DNA of 64,000 bases from Candidatus Nitrotoga sp. CP45 (GTDB taxonomy: Bacteria > Pseudomonadota > Gammaproteobacteria > Burkholderiales > Gallionellaceae). The position numbers were made by a program, and so were the translations under genes. Of this stretch, positions 18,822 through 26,916 are shown piece after piece. How positions within the stretch are numbered: the first letter of the stretch is position 1; each line of letters starts with the position of its first letter. Under the pieces are notes generated by a model. The model had not been told where the DNA came from. It was given only the letters and a program-made list of their open reading frames with translations, and made no database searches. The stretch spans positions 1-64,000 of the forward strand of contig CAMCFJ010000004.1 in assembly GCA_945874105.1 (NCBI GenBank), written 5' to 3'.

Positions 18822-19651
18822 GCAAAACAACCAAGAGCACCATCGAAGTTCAGGGCAGCTCCGTCACTGTGCTTTCGCACAACCAACAAGACAGCATCTG
18901 CCTGACCGACATCGCCAAATTCAAAAACCCGGATCACCCGGATGATGTGATCCGCAACTGGTTGCGCAGCCGCAGCACGGTGGAGTTTCTCGGTCTCTGG
19001 GAGCGGCTCAACAACCCGAGTTTTAATCCCGTCGAATTCGACGGGATTAAAATACAGACGGGTTTGAATAGCTTTGTCCTCACGCCGAAGCAGTGGATCG
19101 AAAAAACCGGAGCGGTTGGCATCACGTCTAGCGCTGGCCGTTACGGCGGCACCTTTGCTCACAAGGACATCGCCTTCGAGTTTGCCTCATGGGTTTCCGT
19201 TGAGTTCAAGCTCTACCTCATCAAGGAATTTCAGCGTCTCAAGGAGGATGAAAGCCACCGCCTGTCACTCGCATGGAACCTGAATCGCACCCTTTCAAAA
19301 CTCAACTATCGCATCCACACCGATGCGATCAAAACGCATCTGATTCCCGCCGCAGTAACATCCTCGCAGGCCGCCATTACCTACGCCAGCGAGGCGGACA
19401 TGCTCAATGTCGCCCTGTTCGGCCATACGGCCAAACAATGGCGCGATGCCAGCCCCAAGCTGGAAGGCAACATGCGCGACTACGCCACCATCGAACAACT
19501 GCTGGTGCTGGCGAATATCGAGGGCATGAATGCCGAACTCATCCACATGAAGCTGACGCAAGGGGATCGCCTCAAGCGTCTCAACGCGATCGCCATACGC
19601 CAGATGCAGGTGCTCACCGCTGCACCGGCGCTCAAACAACTCAAGGAATAA
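18818..19651 (+). CDS. KilA-N domain protein embedded in the restriction operon
   Basis: 277 aa with an N-terminal KilA-N-like DNA-binding domain (about residues 25-125: ICLTDIAKFKNP, RSRSTVEFLGLWERL, TPKQWIEKTGAVGI, GGTFAHKDIAFEFASWVS) and a helical C-terminal part. Genes of this kind recur inside bacterial type I restriction loci and phage genomes; their role is not established, with regulation of restriction or DNA binding suggested. GAGG is 8 nt before the ATG. A 32-bp perfect palindrome (19021-19052) lies inside the coding sequence and gives FNPVEFDGIK. Only 3 bp separate it from hsdMS. Confidence 0.85.
   Translation: MSKTTKSTIEVQGSSVTVLSHNQQDSICLTDIAKFKNPDHPDDVIRNWLRSRSTVEFLGLWERLNNPSFNPVEFDGIKIQTGLNSFVLTPKQWIEKTGAVGITSSAGRYGGTFAHKDIAFEFASWVSVEFKLYLIKEFQRLKEDESHRLSLAWNLNRTLSKLNYRIHTDAIKTHLIPAAVTSSQAAITYASEADMLNVALFGHTAKQWRDASPKLEGNMRDYATIEQLLVLANIEGMNAELIHMKLTQGDRLKRLNAIAIRQMQVLTAAPALKQLKE
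19021..19052. repeat. 32-bp perfect palindrome inside the KilA-N gene, copy 3
   Basis: Perfect dyad centred between 19036 and 19037 (half-site TTTTAATCCCGTCGAA). It differs from copy 2 by compensating changes in both arms (TTCCCTC against TCCCGTC), so symmetry has been preserved while the sequence changed. Confidence 0.92.
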
Positions 19652-19654
19652 CCC

Positions 19655-22273
19655 GTGCTCGACACCGATACCAAACGCCGCATCGACACCGCCCGCGACA
19701 TTCTCGTCGGCAAGGTACCCGACCCAAAATCGCAGGTCGAACAGATCACCATCGCCCTGATTTACAAATTCATGGACGACATGGATGCAATTACGGAACT
19801 GGCTGATGGTGAACGCTCATTTTTCACCGGCGAATTTGCCCGCTACGGCTGGGCCAGGCTGATGGGCGCGGGCATCGGTGGCCACGATTTGATTGCGCTG
19901 TATGGCGAAGGAATTTCCACCATGCCGCAGAACCCCGGCATCCCGGTGCTGTTCCGCGACATCTTCAAGAATGCCTACCTCCCCTATCGCGACCCAGAGA
20001 CGCTGAAGAGTTTTCTCAAGATCATCAACGAATTCAGCTACGACCATTCCGAGCGCCTCGGCGATGCATTCGAATATCTGTTATCCGTCCTCGGCTCGCA
20101 GGGCGATGCGGGCCAGTTCCGCACCCCGCGCCACATCATCGACTTCATCGTCGAGATACTCGCTCCGCAGAAAGGCGAAACCATCCTCGACCCCGCCTGC
20201 GGCACGGCGGGTTTTTTGATTTCCGCCTACAAGCACATTTTGCGCACAAATTCCTCCCCGCGCCCACAAGCGGGAGAGGGTGCTTCCACGCCGCTCGCTC
20301 TGAGCCAGTCGAAGGGCAAAAATGGAATGCAGGCTTCGACAGGCTCAGCCCGAACGGGGAGGGTAGGCGACCTGCTCACCCCCGAAGAAAAAGGCCAGCT
20401 CGCGCAAAACTTCAAGGGCTACGACATCTCGCCCGACATGGTGCGCCTCAGCTTGGTCAACCTGTACCTGCACGGCTTTACCGACCCGCACATCGTCGAA
20501 TACGACACCCTCACCTCTGATGAACGCTGGAACGAATACGCCGACGTGATCCTCGCCAATCCACCGTTCATGTCGCCGAAAGGCGGCATCAAGCCGCACA
20601 AACGTTTTTCGATACAGGCCAAGCGCTCCGAGGTGTTGTTCGTGGACTACATGGCCGAACACCTCACACCCACCGGGCGCGCGGGCATCATCGTACCCGA
20701 AGGCATCATCTTCCAGAGCCAGACCGCCTACAAAGAGCTGCGCAAAATGCTGGTCGAAAATTCGCTGGTCGCCGTGGTCTCACTCCCGGCAGGCTGTTTC
20801 AATCCGTACTCCGGGGTGAAGACCTCGATCCTGATCCTCGATAAATCCATCGCTAGACAGAGCGATAGCGTAGCTTTCTTCAAGGTGGAAAACGATGGCT
20901 ACGGCCTCGGCGCGCAACGCCGCGCCAACGCGGGCGAACAACTCACACAGGTGCAAGCCGAGCTGGCCGAATACCTGCAGGCGTTGCGCAGCCGTCAACC
21001 CACCGACGGTCTTCAGCCCACGCTCGGCTTGATCGTGCCCAAGGAAAAGATCGCCGCGAATGGCGAGTACAACCTGAGTGGGGAGCGGTATCGGGAGGGG
21101 ACTGAACGTGCTTCGTTTTTCCAAACCATTCCACTAGGCGAAGTTTGCGAACTGATTGGTGGTGGAACGCCGTCAAAACAGGTTGAATCGTATTGGTCAA
21201 ATGGTTCGGTGAAGTGGATTTCCTCAAAGCACATTGACGAACGTGGTCACATTACCGGCCACGAACTAATTTCCGAGAAGGCCGTTGAAGAGTCTTCCAC
21301 ACGGGTTGCATCCAAAGGGTCGACTATTATAATCACTCGCGTTTCAGTCGGGAAATTTGCATTTGCAGATGATGACTACGCGATAAATCAAGACCTCACT
21401 GCACTTGTCTCTAAAGACAGCGAGCGTCTCGCATCAGAATTCATTCGTGTCGTCGCACTTCACATCGCGACAGTTGTTGAGCGCAACGCCGAGGGAATTG
21501 GTGTTCGCGGAGTTAAAAGAAAATTTCTTTCTGAACTCAAAATCCCACTGCCGCCGCTGGAGGTGCAGAAGGAGATCGTCGCGGAGATCGAGGGCTATCA
21601 GAAAGTCATCGACGGCGCCCGCGCCGTGCTCGACAACTACCACCCGCACATCCCCATCCACCCCGATTGGCCAATGGTAGAGTTAGGCGAAGTCTGCGAG
21701 GCAATCGTTACAGGCCCGTTCGGTAGCGCACTTCACCAGAGCGACTACGTCGATGACGGCATTCCCGTTGTTAATCCGGCGAACATTGTCGATGGAACGA
21801 TCAGCACTGACGGTGTGAAAATGATTTCCCCCGCTACCCGAGACCGCCTCAAAGAGTTCACCATCCGCACAAATGATATTGTCATCGGGCGGCGAGGCGA
21901 AATGGGAAGATGTGGAGTGGTTACTTCAGAGATGAATGGATGGCTTTGTGGCACTGGCAGTTTTGTCATTCGCCTCAAGGTCGAGTGTTTTGCCCGCTTC
22001 GCGTTCTTTCAGATAGCTTCTCCGAAGGTGAAGCAGTATCTCGAAGAGCAGGCGATTGGCGTTACCATGAAGAACCTGAATCAAGGAATTCTTTCCTCGA
22101 TTCAAATCCCTCTCCCACCCCTCGCCACTCAGCAAGCCATCGTCGCCGAGATCGAAGCCGAGCAAGCATTGGTCGCCGTCAACCGCGAACTGATCGCGCG
22201 CTTCGAGAAAAAAATCCAGGTTACCCTGGCCCGCATCTGGGGCGAAGAAGAACCCGCCGCCCCGCAACCCTGA
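19655..22273 (+). CDS. hsdM: Type I N6-adenine methyltransferase fused to specificity subunit (HsdM-HsdS)
   Basis: 872 aa. Residues 1-150 resemble HsdM_N. The methylase domain has SAM motif I ILDPACGTAGFL (about 173) and catalytic NPPF in VILANPPFM (about 303). From about residue 490 the protein continues into a type I specificity module with two target-recognition domains (IPLGEVCELIGGGTPSK and MVELGEVCEAIVTGPFGSAL). Each ends in the conserved turn and coiled-coil region (IPLPPLEVQKEIVAEIEGYQ, IPLPPLATQQAIVAEIEAEQ). M and S functions are therefore fused, and there is no separate hsdS. Residues about 200-233 are an insertion encoded by a REP-like repeat between motif I and the rest of the methylase. 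Confidence 0.92.
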   Translation: MLDTDTKRRIDTARDILVGKVPDPKSQVEQITIALIYKFMDDMDAITELADGERSFFTGEFARYGWARLMGAGIGGHDLIALYGEGISTMPQNPGIPVLFRDIFKNAYLPYRDPETLKSFLKIINEFSYDHSERLGDAFEYLLSVLGSQGDAGQFRTPRHIIDFIVEILAPQKGETILDPACGTAGFLISAYKHILRTNSSPRPQAGEGASTPLALSQSKGKNGMQASTGSARTGRVGDLLTPEEKGQLAQNFKGYDISPDMVRLSLVNLYLHGFTDPHIVEYDTLTSDERWNEYADVILANPPFMSPKGGIKPHKRFSIQAKRSEVLFVDYMAEHLTPTGRAGIIVPEGIIFQSQTAYKELRKMLVENSLVAVVSLPAGCFNPYSGVKTSILILDKSIARQSDSVAFFKVENDGYGLGAQRRANAGEQLTQVQAELAEYLQALRSRQPTDGLQPTLGLIVPKEKIAANGEYNLSGERYREGTERASFFQTIPLGEVCELIGGGTPSKQVESYWSNGSVKWISSKHIDERGHITGHELISEKAVEESSTRVASKGSTIIITRVSVGKFAFADDDYAINQDLTALVSKDSERLASEFIRVVALHIATVVERNAEGIGVRGVKRKFLSELKIPLPPLEVQKEIVAEIEGYQKVIDGARAVLDNYHPHIPIHPDWPMVELGEVCEAIVTGPFGSALHQSDYVDDGIPVVNPANIVDGTISTDGVKMISPATRDRLKEFTIRTNDIVIGRRGEMGRCGVVTSEMNGWLCGTGSFVIRLKVECFARFAFFQIASPKVKQYLEEQAIGVTMKNLNQGILSSIQIPLPPLATQQAIVAEIEAEQALVAVNRELIARFEKKIQVTLARIWGEEEPAAPQP
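20252..20362 (+). repeat. REP-like composite repeat inserted in frame in hsdM
   Basis: About 111 bp (37 codons) containing CCACAAGCGGGAGAGGG and GCTTCGACAGGCTCAGCCC, motifs of intergenic REP repeats also seen at 5962-6142 and 10165-10359. Translated it is low-complexity (PRPQAGEGASTPLALSQSKG...). It separates FLISAYKHILRTN from the continuing methylase sequence DLLTPEEKGQLAQNFKGYD without breaking the frame. Confidence 0.8.
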
Positions 22274-22276
22274 GCC

Positions 22277-22923
22277 ATGGAAGAACCCGCCGAACTCGGC
22301 AACTACCTGCAGCTTTCGTTCAGGACGCCGAAGGAGCAGGAATACGTGGCATTTCTGTGGGTGCCTACACATCGAACTACGAGAACCAGAAATACCAGTT
22401 CGCCTTTCTCGCCTACCACATGCTCACGATGAGCTTCGTCTATTTCAACATCTGGCAGATCAAGCAGAACAAGCCGAATGACTTCGGGAAAGGGCTCATC
22501 GGTTTCGGCAAAGACATCGAGAAGGATCTCCTTGAAGCGAGTTCGCCCTTTGTCTTCAGCATCGTGAACGAGCGCAGCATCCTGCGGCTGCTCAAGCTTA
22601 TCGAGTGCGACAACGGCATGATTGGCAGTTACGCCAAGCTCGTGGATGACCGCAACGCCAGCGCTCACCCCAACGGCAACATTTTCTACAGCGAGCCCAG
22701 CGCGCTTGAGAGAAAAATCAGCGAAATCCTGCGCGTGGTGGACGAAATCCAGAGGCACTCCAAGTGCATCATCGAAGACTGTTACCGCCAGTTTCTCCTA
22801 GATAGCCACGACCCCGAGGAGCGCGAATACCCCGACGACGCTGATCAAATCCGCGAGGTACTCATTCATCAGAACTACCTGTCACAATATGAAGTAGAGG
22901 ATGAGCTTGGAGCGGTGGTGTAG
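22277..22923 (+). pseudogene. HEPN-like protein gene with a one-base deletion, end of restriction operon
   Basis: An ATG 3 bp after the hsdMS stop starts MEEPAELGNYLQLSFR and reads to Trp at 22358-22360. The matching continuation (AYTSNYENQKYQFAFLAYHM...) is one frame away from 22363, so a single base is missing between them; the restored junction would be a FLW-x-AYTS stretch. The remainder is helical and contains DDRNASAHPNG, which fits the R-x4-H motif of HEPN RNases and toxins. Without correction the first frame stops near 22430. It is either a recently inactivated gene or a sequence error. Full length would be about 215 aa. Confidence 0.65.
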
Positions 22924-23130
22924 CCGGTTGCGGCGTAGCTCAAAGCGCGGCTTAGACATAACGCAACTAAAGGGGGCAGCTTCGCATTAGATTTCTTAAT
23001 GAACCAAATGCTGGCTATGTCTGGCACTCAAAATTGATTATTCAAAATTTCGAAGCAGACATACCGGCAGGCCGAACAAACAGCATTTTATAAAATCACC
23101 AGCTTCCGCAATGGCCGAGAAGCAGCCATT

Positions 23131-23175
23131 CTTTTGGCGACCTTGAGCATCTCAATTGCTCAAGGCCGCCAAAAG
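23131..23175. repeat. Inverted repeat in the gene-free stretch after the restriction operon
   Basis: CTTTTGGCGACCTTGAGCA (23131-23149) pairs with TGCTCAAGGCCGCCAAAAG (23157-23175), 18 of 19 positions, with a 7-nt loop. It lies in a 547-bp gap (22924-23470) with no recognisable gene and could act as a terminator-like structure. The rest of the gap holds only weak similarity to insertion-sequence ends (about 23250-23285). Confidence 0.6.
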
Positions 23176-23422
23176 CAGCACTTGATAATGGCAACAACAG
23201 CACCGAATCCTGAATAGCGATAACAGCGCTTATCGCTAATTGACTATTTGGCGGATTCGAGTTTGAAGTGCAACAGTTAATGCTGGCTCGGTGTAGCGCA
23301 TATCTACCCCGAATAAAACTTCATGCGGCGATCAAGAAATAACCCAAGAAAACTATCTGCAAGCTCAGACTGTCTGACAGAGGTTTCTCAAAAATCATAC
23401 TGCAAGTCGCGCTTGTTAAATG

Positions 23423-23447
23423 GTCCGATTCGGACTAATATTAGTCC
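23423..23447. promoter_or_regulatory. Probable operator of the Phd/PIN toxin-antitoxin operon
   Basis: Two overlapping dyads, GTCCGATTCGGAC (23423-23435) and GGACTAATATTAGTCC (23432-23447), lie 24-48 bp before the antitoxin ATG. They share the GGAC half-site. Phd-type antitoxins repress their own promoter through such paired palindromes, so autoregulation is likely here by inference. Confidence 0.7.
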
Positions 23448-23470
23448 ATCCAATTAATCCGAGGTGTGCC

Positions 23471-23713
23471 ATGCAAACCGTCAACATCCATGAAGCCAAG
23501 ACTCAATTCTCCCGTTATGTCGATCAAGCCGAAGCGGGCGAGGAAATAATCATCGCACGCGCGGGTAAGCCGGTGGCGCGCCTGGTGGCGTTGGATACAG
23601 TCACCAGCAAGCCGCGCAAGCTGGGGCTGGGCAAGAAAAACTTTACCTTCCCCGAACAATTCGGCCGCTTGAATGCCAGCGAAATAGTCGAGATGTTTGA
23701 GCAAGGCAAGTAA
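23471..23713 (+). CDS. Phd/YefM-family antitoxin
   Basis: 80 aa, MQTVNIHEAKTQFSRYVDQ then EIIIARAGKPVARLVAL, the classical Phd/YefM DNA-binding fold. The C-terminal tail (FPEQFGRLNASEIVEMFEQG) should wrap the toxin. The start is fixed by GAGGTG just upstream of the ATG at 23471; the frame is open earlier but lacks a ribosome site. Its stop abuts the PIN toxin ATG directly. Confidence 0.92.
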   Translation: MQTVNIHEAKTQFSRYVDQAEAGEEIIIARAGKPVARLVALDTVTSKPRKLGLGKKNFTFPEQFGRLNASEIVEMFEQGK

Positions 23714-24121
23714 ATGACCGGGCATGTTTATTTGCTGGATACCAATGTATTGCTGGCGGCATTACTGGCACCGGAACGCTTGCCGCCAGAGGTGGTGGCA
23801 GGTTTAACGGGTGCGTCCAATACGGTATATTTCAGTGCCGCGAGCATCTGGGAGGTGGCTATCAAGCGTTCGTTGAATCGGTCAAATTTTGATTTTTTTC
23901 CCGAGGATATTCATAGGCTGGCATTGGATACGGGCTTTACCGAGTTGCGGGTGAAAGGGGAGGATTGTTACCCGTTAGTGAATTTGCCCTGGCATCACCG
24001 CGATCCGTTTGATCGTCTGCTGGTCGCACAGGCGCTATCGTTGCCCGCCTATTTGCTCACCACCGATGGCTTGTTGCTCCAATACTCCGAATTGGTGGTT
24101 CACCTGACTTTGAACCCATGA
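23714..24121 (+). CDS. PIN-domain toxin (VapC-like RNase)
   Basis: 135 aa with the acidic PIN active site: Asp in YLLDTNVLLAAL (about 9), Glu in SIWEVAIK (about 47), Asp in HHRDPFDRLLVAQAL (about 97) and Asp in LLTTDGLL (about 116). PIN toxins cleave RNA, often initiator tRNA or rRNA. It begins on the base after the antitoxin stop. All catalytic residues are present, so it is probably functional. Confidence 0.92.
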   Translation: MTGHVYLLDTNVLLAALLAPERLPPEVVAGLTGASNTVYFSAASIWEVAIKRSLNRSNFDFFPEDIHRLALDTGFTELRVKGEDCYPLVNLPWHHRDPFDRLLVAQALSLPAYLLTTDGLLLQYSELVVHLTLNP

Positions 24122-24400
24122 GCATCCACAAAGAAATCAGCTTCGAAACCGAGATTTGCCAGCACTCGAGGCAGTTTCCAAGCTCAAGGCGGTGCCGAGT
24201 CCAGAGGAACTGGCGGAGTTTAACGTCGGCGGCGAATCAGCACTGAAGACATCTTGGCCGAACAGATGGCAGCACGGTCGGTTATCTCAGTGTTCCATGA
24301 TGTAATTTCCACTGAATTGGTCAAATAGCGTGCTGGGGAGGTGAAGATCCCCCGCAAGGAACTTGAACAAATGAACCCTTTGGAGGGCACATCTCTATGA
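24118..24400 (+). pseudogene. Fragments of restriction-type genes (decayed)
   Basis: Overlapping the PIN gene stop, an ATG reads MSIHKEISFETEIC, which resembles the conserved N-terminus of a different type I HsdR subfamily, then falls into stops. Further on, pieces in other frames read AVSKLKAVPSPEELAEFN, ILAEQMAARSVISVFHDVIS and AGEVKIPRKELEQMN. No continuous frame exists. I interpret it as debris of a second restriction locus; only the first fragment's identity is moderately supported. Confidence 0.4.
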
Positions 24401-24470
24401 TCAAGAATAATCACGGCGTTTAAATCTAAGTGGTATTTATTTAGTACAATTAACAATTTGAGTGCTAAAT

Positions 24471-25367
24471 ATGTGGTTCAAGAACCTTCAGATATATCGC
24501 ATCACCAATTGGAATGTTTCACCTGCTGAACTTGAAGCAGCACTTTCAAAACATACGCTACATAGTTGTCTTAGCATGGAAATGCAAAGTCGTGGCTGGG
24601 TTTCCCCGAAAGAAGAAGATGAGCCTTTTGTGCATACTCTGGGGCAGCAAATGCTAATCGCTCTGGGTGTAGAAAAAAAATTGCTCCCCGTTTCCGTTAT
24701 CAATCAATTTGCGAAATTGCGTGCTGCTGAAATAGAAGAGCAGCAAGGATACAAGCCTGGCCGCAAGCAAATGAAGGAAATAAAGGAGTTCGTCACTAGC
24801 GAGCTTTTGCCACGCGCATTCGCACTCCGACGCAAGACCTATGCATGGATTGATCCAGTCAACGGCTGGTTTGTCATCGATACTTCCAATACGGCAAAGG
24901 CCGATGAGTTGATTGAGTTGTTACATAAATCAATTGAGGGATGTTCACTTGCACTGGTTAAAACCCGGAAGTCACCCGCTTCAGTGATGACCGATTGGCT
25001 TGCTGGAAATGATGTACCCGCTGCATTTACCATGGATCGCGATTGTGAGCTATGCGCCACGGGCGATGAAAAAGCGACGGTGCGTTATGTACGTCACGCT
25101 CTCGATTCAGCGGAAATAATCAGGCATGTCAAAGAGGGCAAGAAAGCAACAAGACTAGCCATTACATGGCGAGACAAAATTTCATTTGCTTTAAATGAAA
25201 ACATGCAGCTTAAATGCATTGCTCCACTTGATTTTATCAAGGAACAACTTGATGCCAGTGAAGCAGATGATATATTTGACACTGATTTTGCAATTATGAC
25301 TGGTGAGTTAGCGCATTTGTTGGCTGATCTCATGGATACACTTGGCGGGGAAGAACACAGCGGATAA
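24471..25367 (+). CDS. rdgC: Recombination-associated protein RdgC
   Basis: 298 aa from the ATG at 24471 (MWFKNLQIYRITNWNVSPAE), which matches the family's MLWFKNL-type start; a GTG at 24462 is less likely. RdgC forms a ring on double-stranded DNA and limits RecA loading. Family patterns visible include WVSPKEED, LPVSVINQFAKLRAAEIEEQQGYKPGRKQMKEIKE (split region about 70-105) and the C-terminal GELAHLLADLMDTLGG. The 349 bp before it hold gene fragments only. Confidence 0.93.
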   Translation: MWFKNLQIYRITNWNVSPAELEAALSKHTLHSCLSMEMQSRGWVSPKEEDEPFVHTLGQQMLIALGVEKKLLPVSVINQFAKLRAAEIEEQQGYKPGRKQMKEIKEFVTSELLPRAFALRRKTYAWIDPVNGWFVIDTSNTAKADELIELLHKSIEGCSLALVKTRKSPASVMTDWLAGNDVPAAFTMDRDCELCATGDEKATVRYVRHALDSAEIIRHVKEGKKATRLAITWRDKISFALNENMQLKCIAPLDFIKEQLDASEADDIFDTDFAIMTGELAHLLADLMDTLGGEEHSG

Positions 25368-25465
25368 ATGGTGAGTATTTTGGTCAATCACTTGAAGTGA
25401 CCCGTAGGGGCATCGCTAATGCGTTGTCGAGGCAGAAAATATTTAGTGCACAAAACCTTGGAAGA

Positions 25466-26518
25466 ATGATAGAACGTAACTTTATGATGATTCTGGCTAA
25501 AATATCCAAATCCCACGTCTATCGCAGCTTTGCTTGGGCGTTCTCAGTTTTGGTGTTGATCATGGTGACCGGAACGTTGGGGTACCGCATCATAGGTGGT
25601 CCGCAATATAGCTGGGTAGACTGCTTTTACATGACGTTCATCACCGTTGCCACTATAGGCTTCAATGAAGTGATCGACCTCTCGAATAACCCAGCGGGGA
25701 GATTGTTTACAGTATTTATTGCCTTATTCGGTATTGGTGCGATGACCTATTTGTTATCCACCTTAACGGCCTTTATCCTGGAAGGTGACATTAACGAGGC
25801 ATGGCGGAGGAGGAAGATGCAAAGCAAAATTGCAAAACTTAAAGGTCATTATATTGTTTGCGGCATAGGGCGCGTGGGTATCAACGTGGCGCATGAACTG
25901 GAATCAACCAATCGAACTAGCGTAATTGTTGATCAGGATATTCAGAAAATCGAGAACTATGTATTCCAGCATCCGGAACAGTTATATTTGCACGGTGATG
26001 CCACCGACAATGATGTCCTGCTTGCGGCTAGTGTCGAACGTGCGATCGGGATATTTGCCGTGGCCGCGGATGATAGTCAAAACTTGGTGATTAGCCTCAG
26101 CGCCAAGCAAATCAATCCTGCGTTGCGTGTTGTGGCGCGTTGCCATGAAGTGAAAAATATTGATAAGACACGTCGCGCCGGGGCAGACGAAATCGTGTCT
26201 CCGGATTACATCGGCGGACTGCGCATTGTGTCGGCAATGGTGCGCCCAAATGTCGTGTCTTTTCTCGATGACATGATCAAGTCGGATGAAAACTTGCGCA
26301 TGGAAGAAGTGTTGATTCCATCTAATTTTTCCAGCGAATTGCTTACTTTGTTCAATCCTGCCTTAAGTGATTGCATTTTGCTGGCCATCAAGCAAGGTGG
26401 AAAGTGGGCGTTTAATCCATCCATGCAACACTCAGTCCATAACGGCGATATATTGATGGTGATGACAACTCCGAACGGGCGCAGAAGGCTGGAACAGTTG
26501 ATTCATGGAGTCGCGTAG
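25466..26518 (+). CDS. Two-TM potassium-channel-like protein with RCK/TrkA-N domain
   Basis: About 350 aa. Two membrane segments (FAWAFSVLVLIMVTGTLGY and LFTVFIALFGIGAMTYLLST) flank a pore loop with filter TVATIGFNE, a variant of the K+ signature TVGYG. An RCK domain follows (GHYIVCGIGRVGINVAHELE, a Rossmann nucleotide-binding motif), then TrkA-C-like sequence. It probably gates K+ or a related cation in response to a nucleotide or ion. The start is uncertain: the frame is open from a GTG at 25397, and ATGs at 25466, 25484 and 25487 are all possible with poor ribosome sites. Confidence 0.87.
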   Translation: MIERNFMMILAKISKSHVYRSFAWAFSVLVLIMVTGTLGYRIIGGPQYSWVDCFYMTFITVATIGFNEVIDLSNNPAGRLFTVFIALFGIGAMTYLLSTLTAFILEGDINEAWRRRKMQSKIAKLKGHYIVCGIGRVGINVAHELESTNRTSVIVDQDIQKIENYVFQHPEQLYLHGDATDNDVLLAASVERAIGIFAVAADDSQNLVISLSAKQINPALRVVARCHEVKNIDKTRRAGADEIVSPDYIGGLRIVSAMVRPNVVSFLDDMIKSDENLRMEEVLIPSNFSSELLTLFNPALSDCILLAIKQGGKWAFNPSMQHSVHNGDILMVMTTPNGRRRLEQLIHGVA

Positions 26519-26653
26519 TCGACTGGCACATGGCACATGCTCATTTCGACATAGGGTGAACCCTGGGAACCCGGAAGCAGCAGAGCGGTTCTGTAATGCG
26601 CATCTTTAAAGCCATCAAAAACCGCTGCTTTAACCACCTGCTAAAAATATGTG

Positions 26654-26681
26654 ATTTAACATAATATACATTATGCGAAGT
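26654..26681 (-). other. dif: Chromosome dimer resolution site dif (XerC/XerD)
   Basis: Read on the minus strand, 28 bp divide into XerC arm ACTTCGCATAA, centre TGTATA and XerD arm TTATGTTAAAT. This matches the E. coli dif in 25 of 28 positions, including the whole centre and XerD arm. It lies in a 398-bp gene-free stretch (26519-26916) between the channel gene and der. dif marks the replication terminus where FtsK activates XerCD to resolve chromosome dimers; it is also a target for integrative elements that exploit Xer. Confidence 0.92.
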
Positions 26682-26916
26682 ATCATTTTTAATAATCGCT
26701 CAGCCGTTTAAAGTATTTCAGGCGCATTTTGGCTTCTGTTTTATTTGCGGTAACCGGCCAGGGTTAATGCCCTCTCCGCCGTACACCCCACGGGAATGAT
26801 CATTCCACTTGAGCTTGCTAAAGTCTATATCCCAGGATCAAAGTTACATAATGACTTTAAAAAAGAAGTGTAATTGATTGATAACAATAAATATATAAAA
26901 TGTAATCAAGCTTGGA

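Noticed and set aside
21910..22300. Long frame overlapping the end of hsdMS and running into the HEPN gene
   Set aside because: Its first ~120 residues are an arginine-rich shadow of hsdMS; only the part after 22363 is real coding sequence.
23249..23300. Similarity to IS30-type insertion-sequence ends (GTTTGAAGTGCAACAG)
   Set aside because: Only one short end-like stretch is present, with no partner end and no transposase; too weak to call.
26545..26605. Sequence like the SRP RNA apex (GGTGAACCC...CCCGGAAGCAGC)
   Set aside because: The GG that should follow the GGAA tetraloop is missing and no long enclosing stem is found, so it is not a credible ffs gene.
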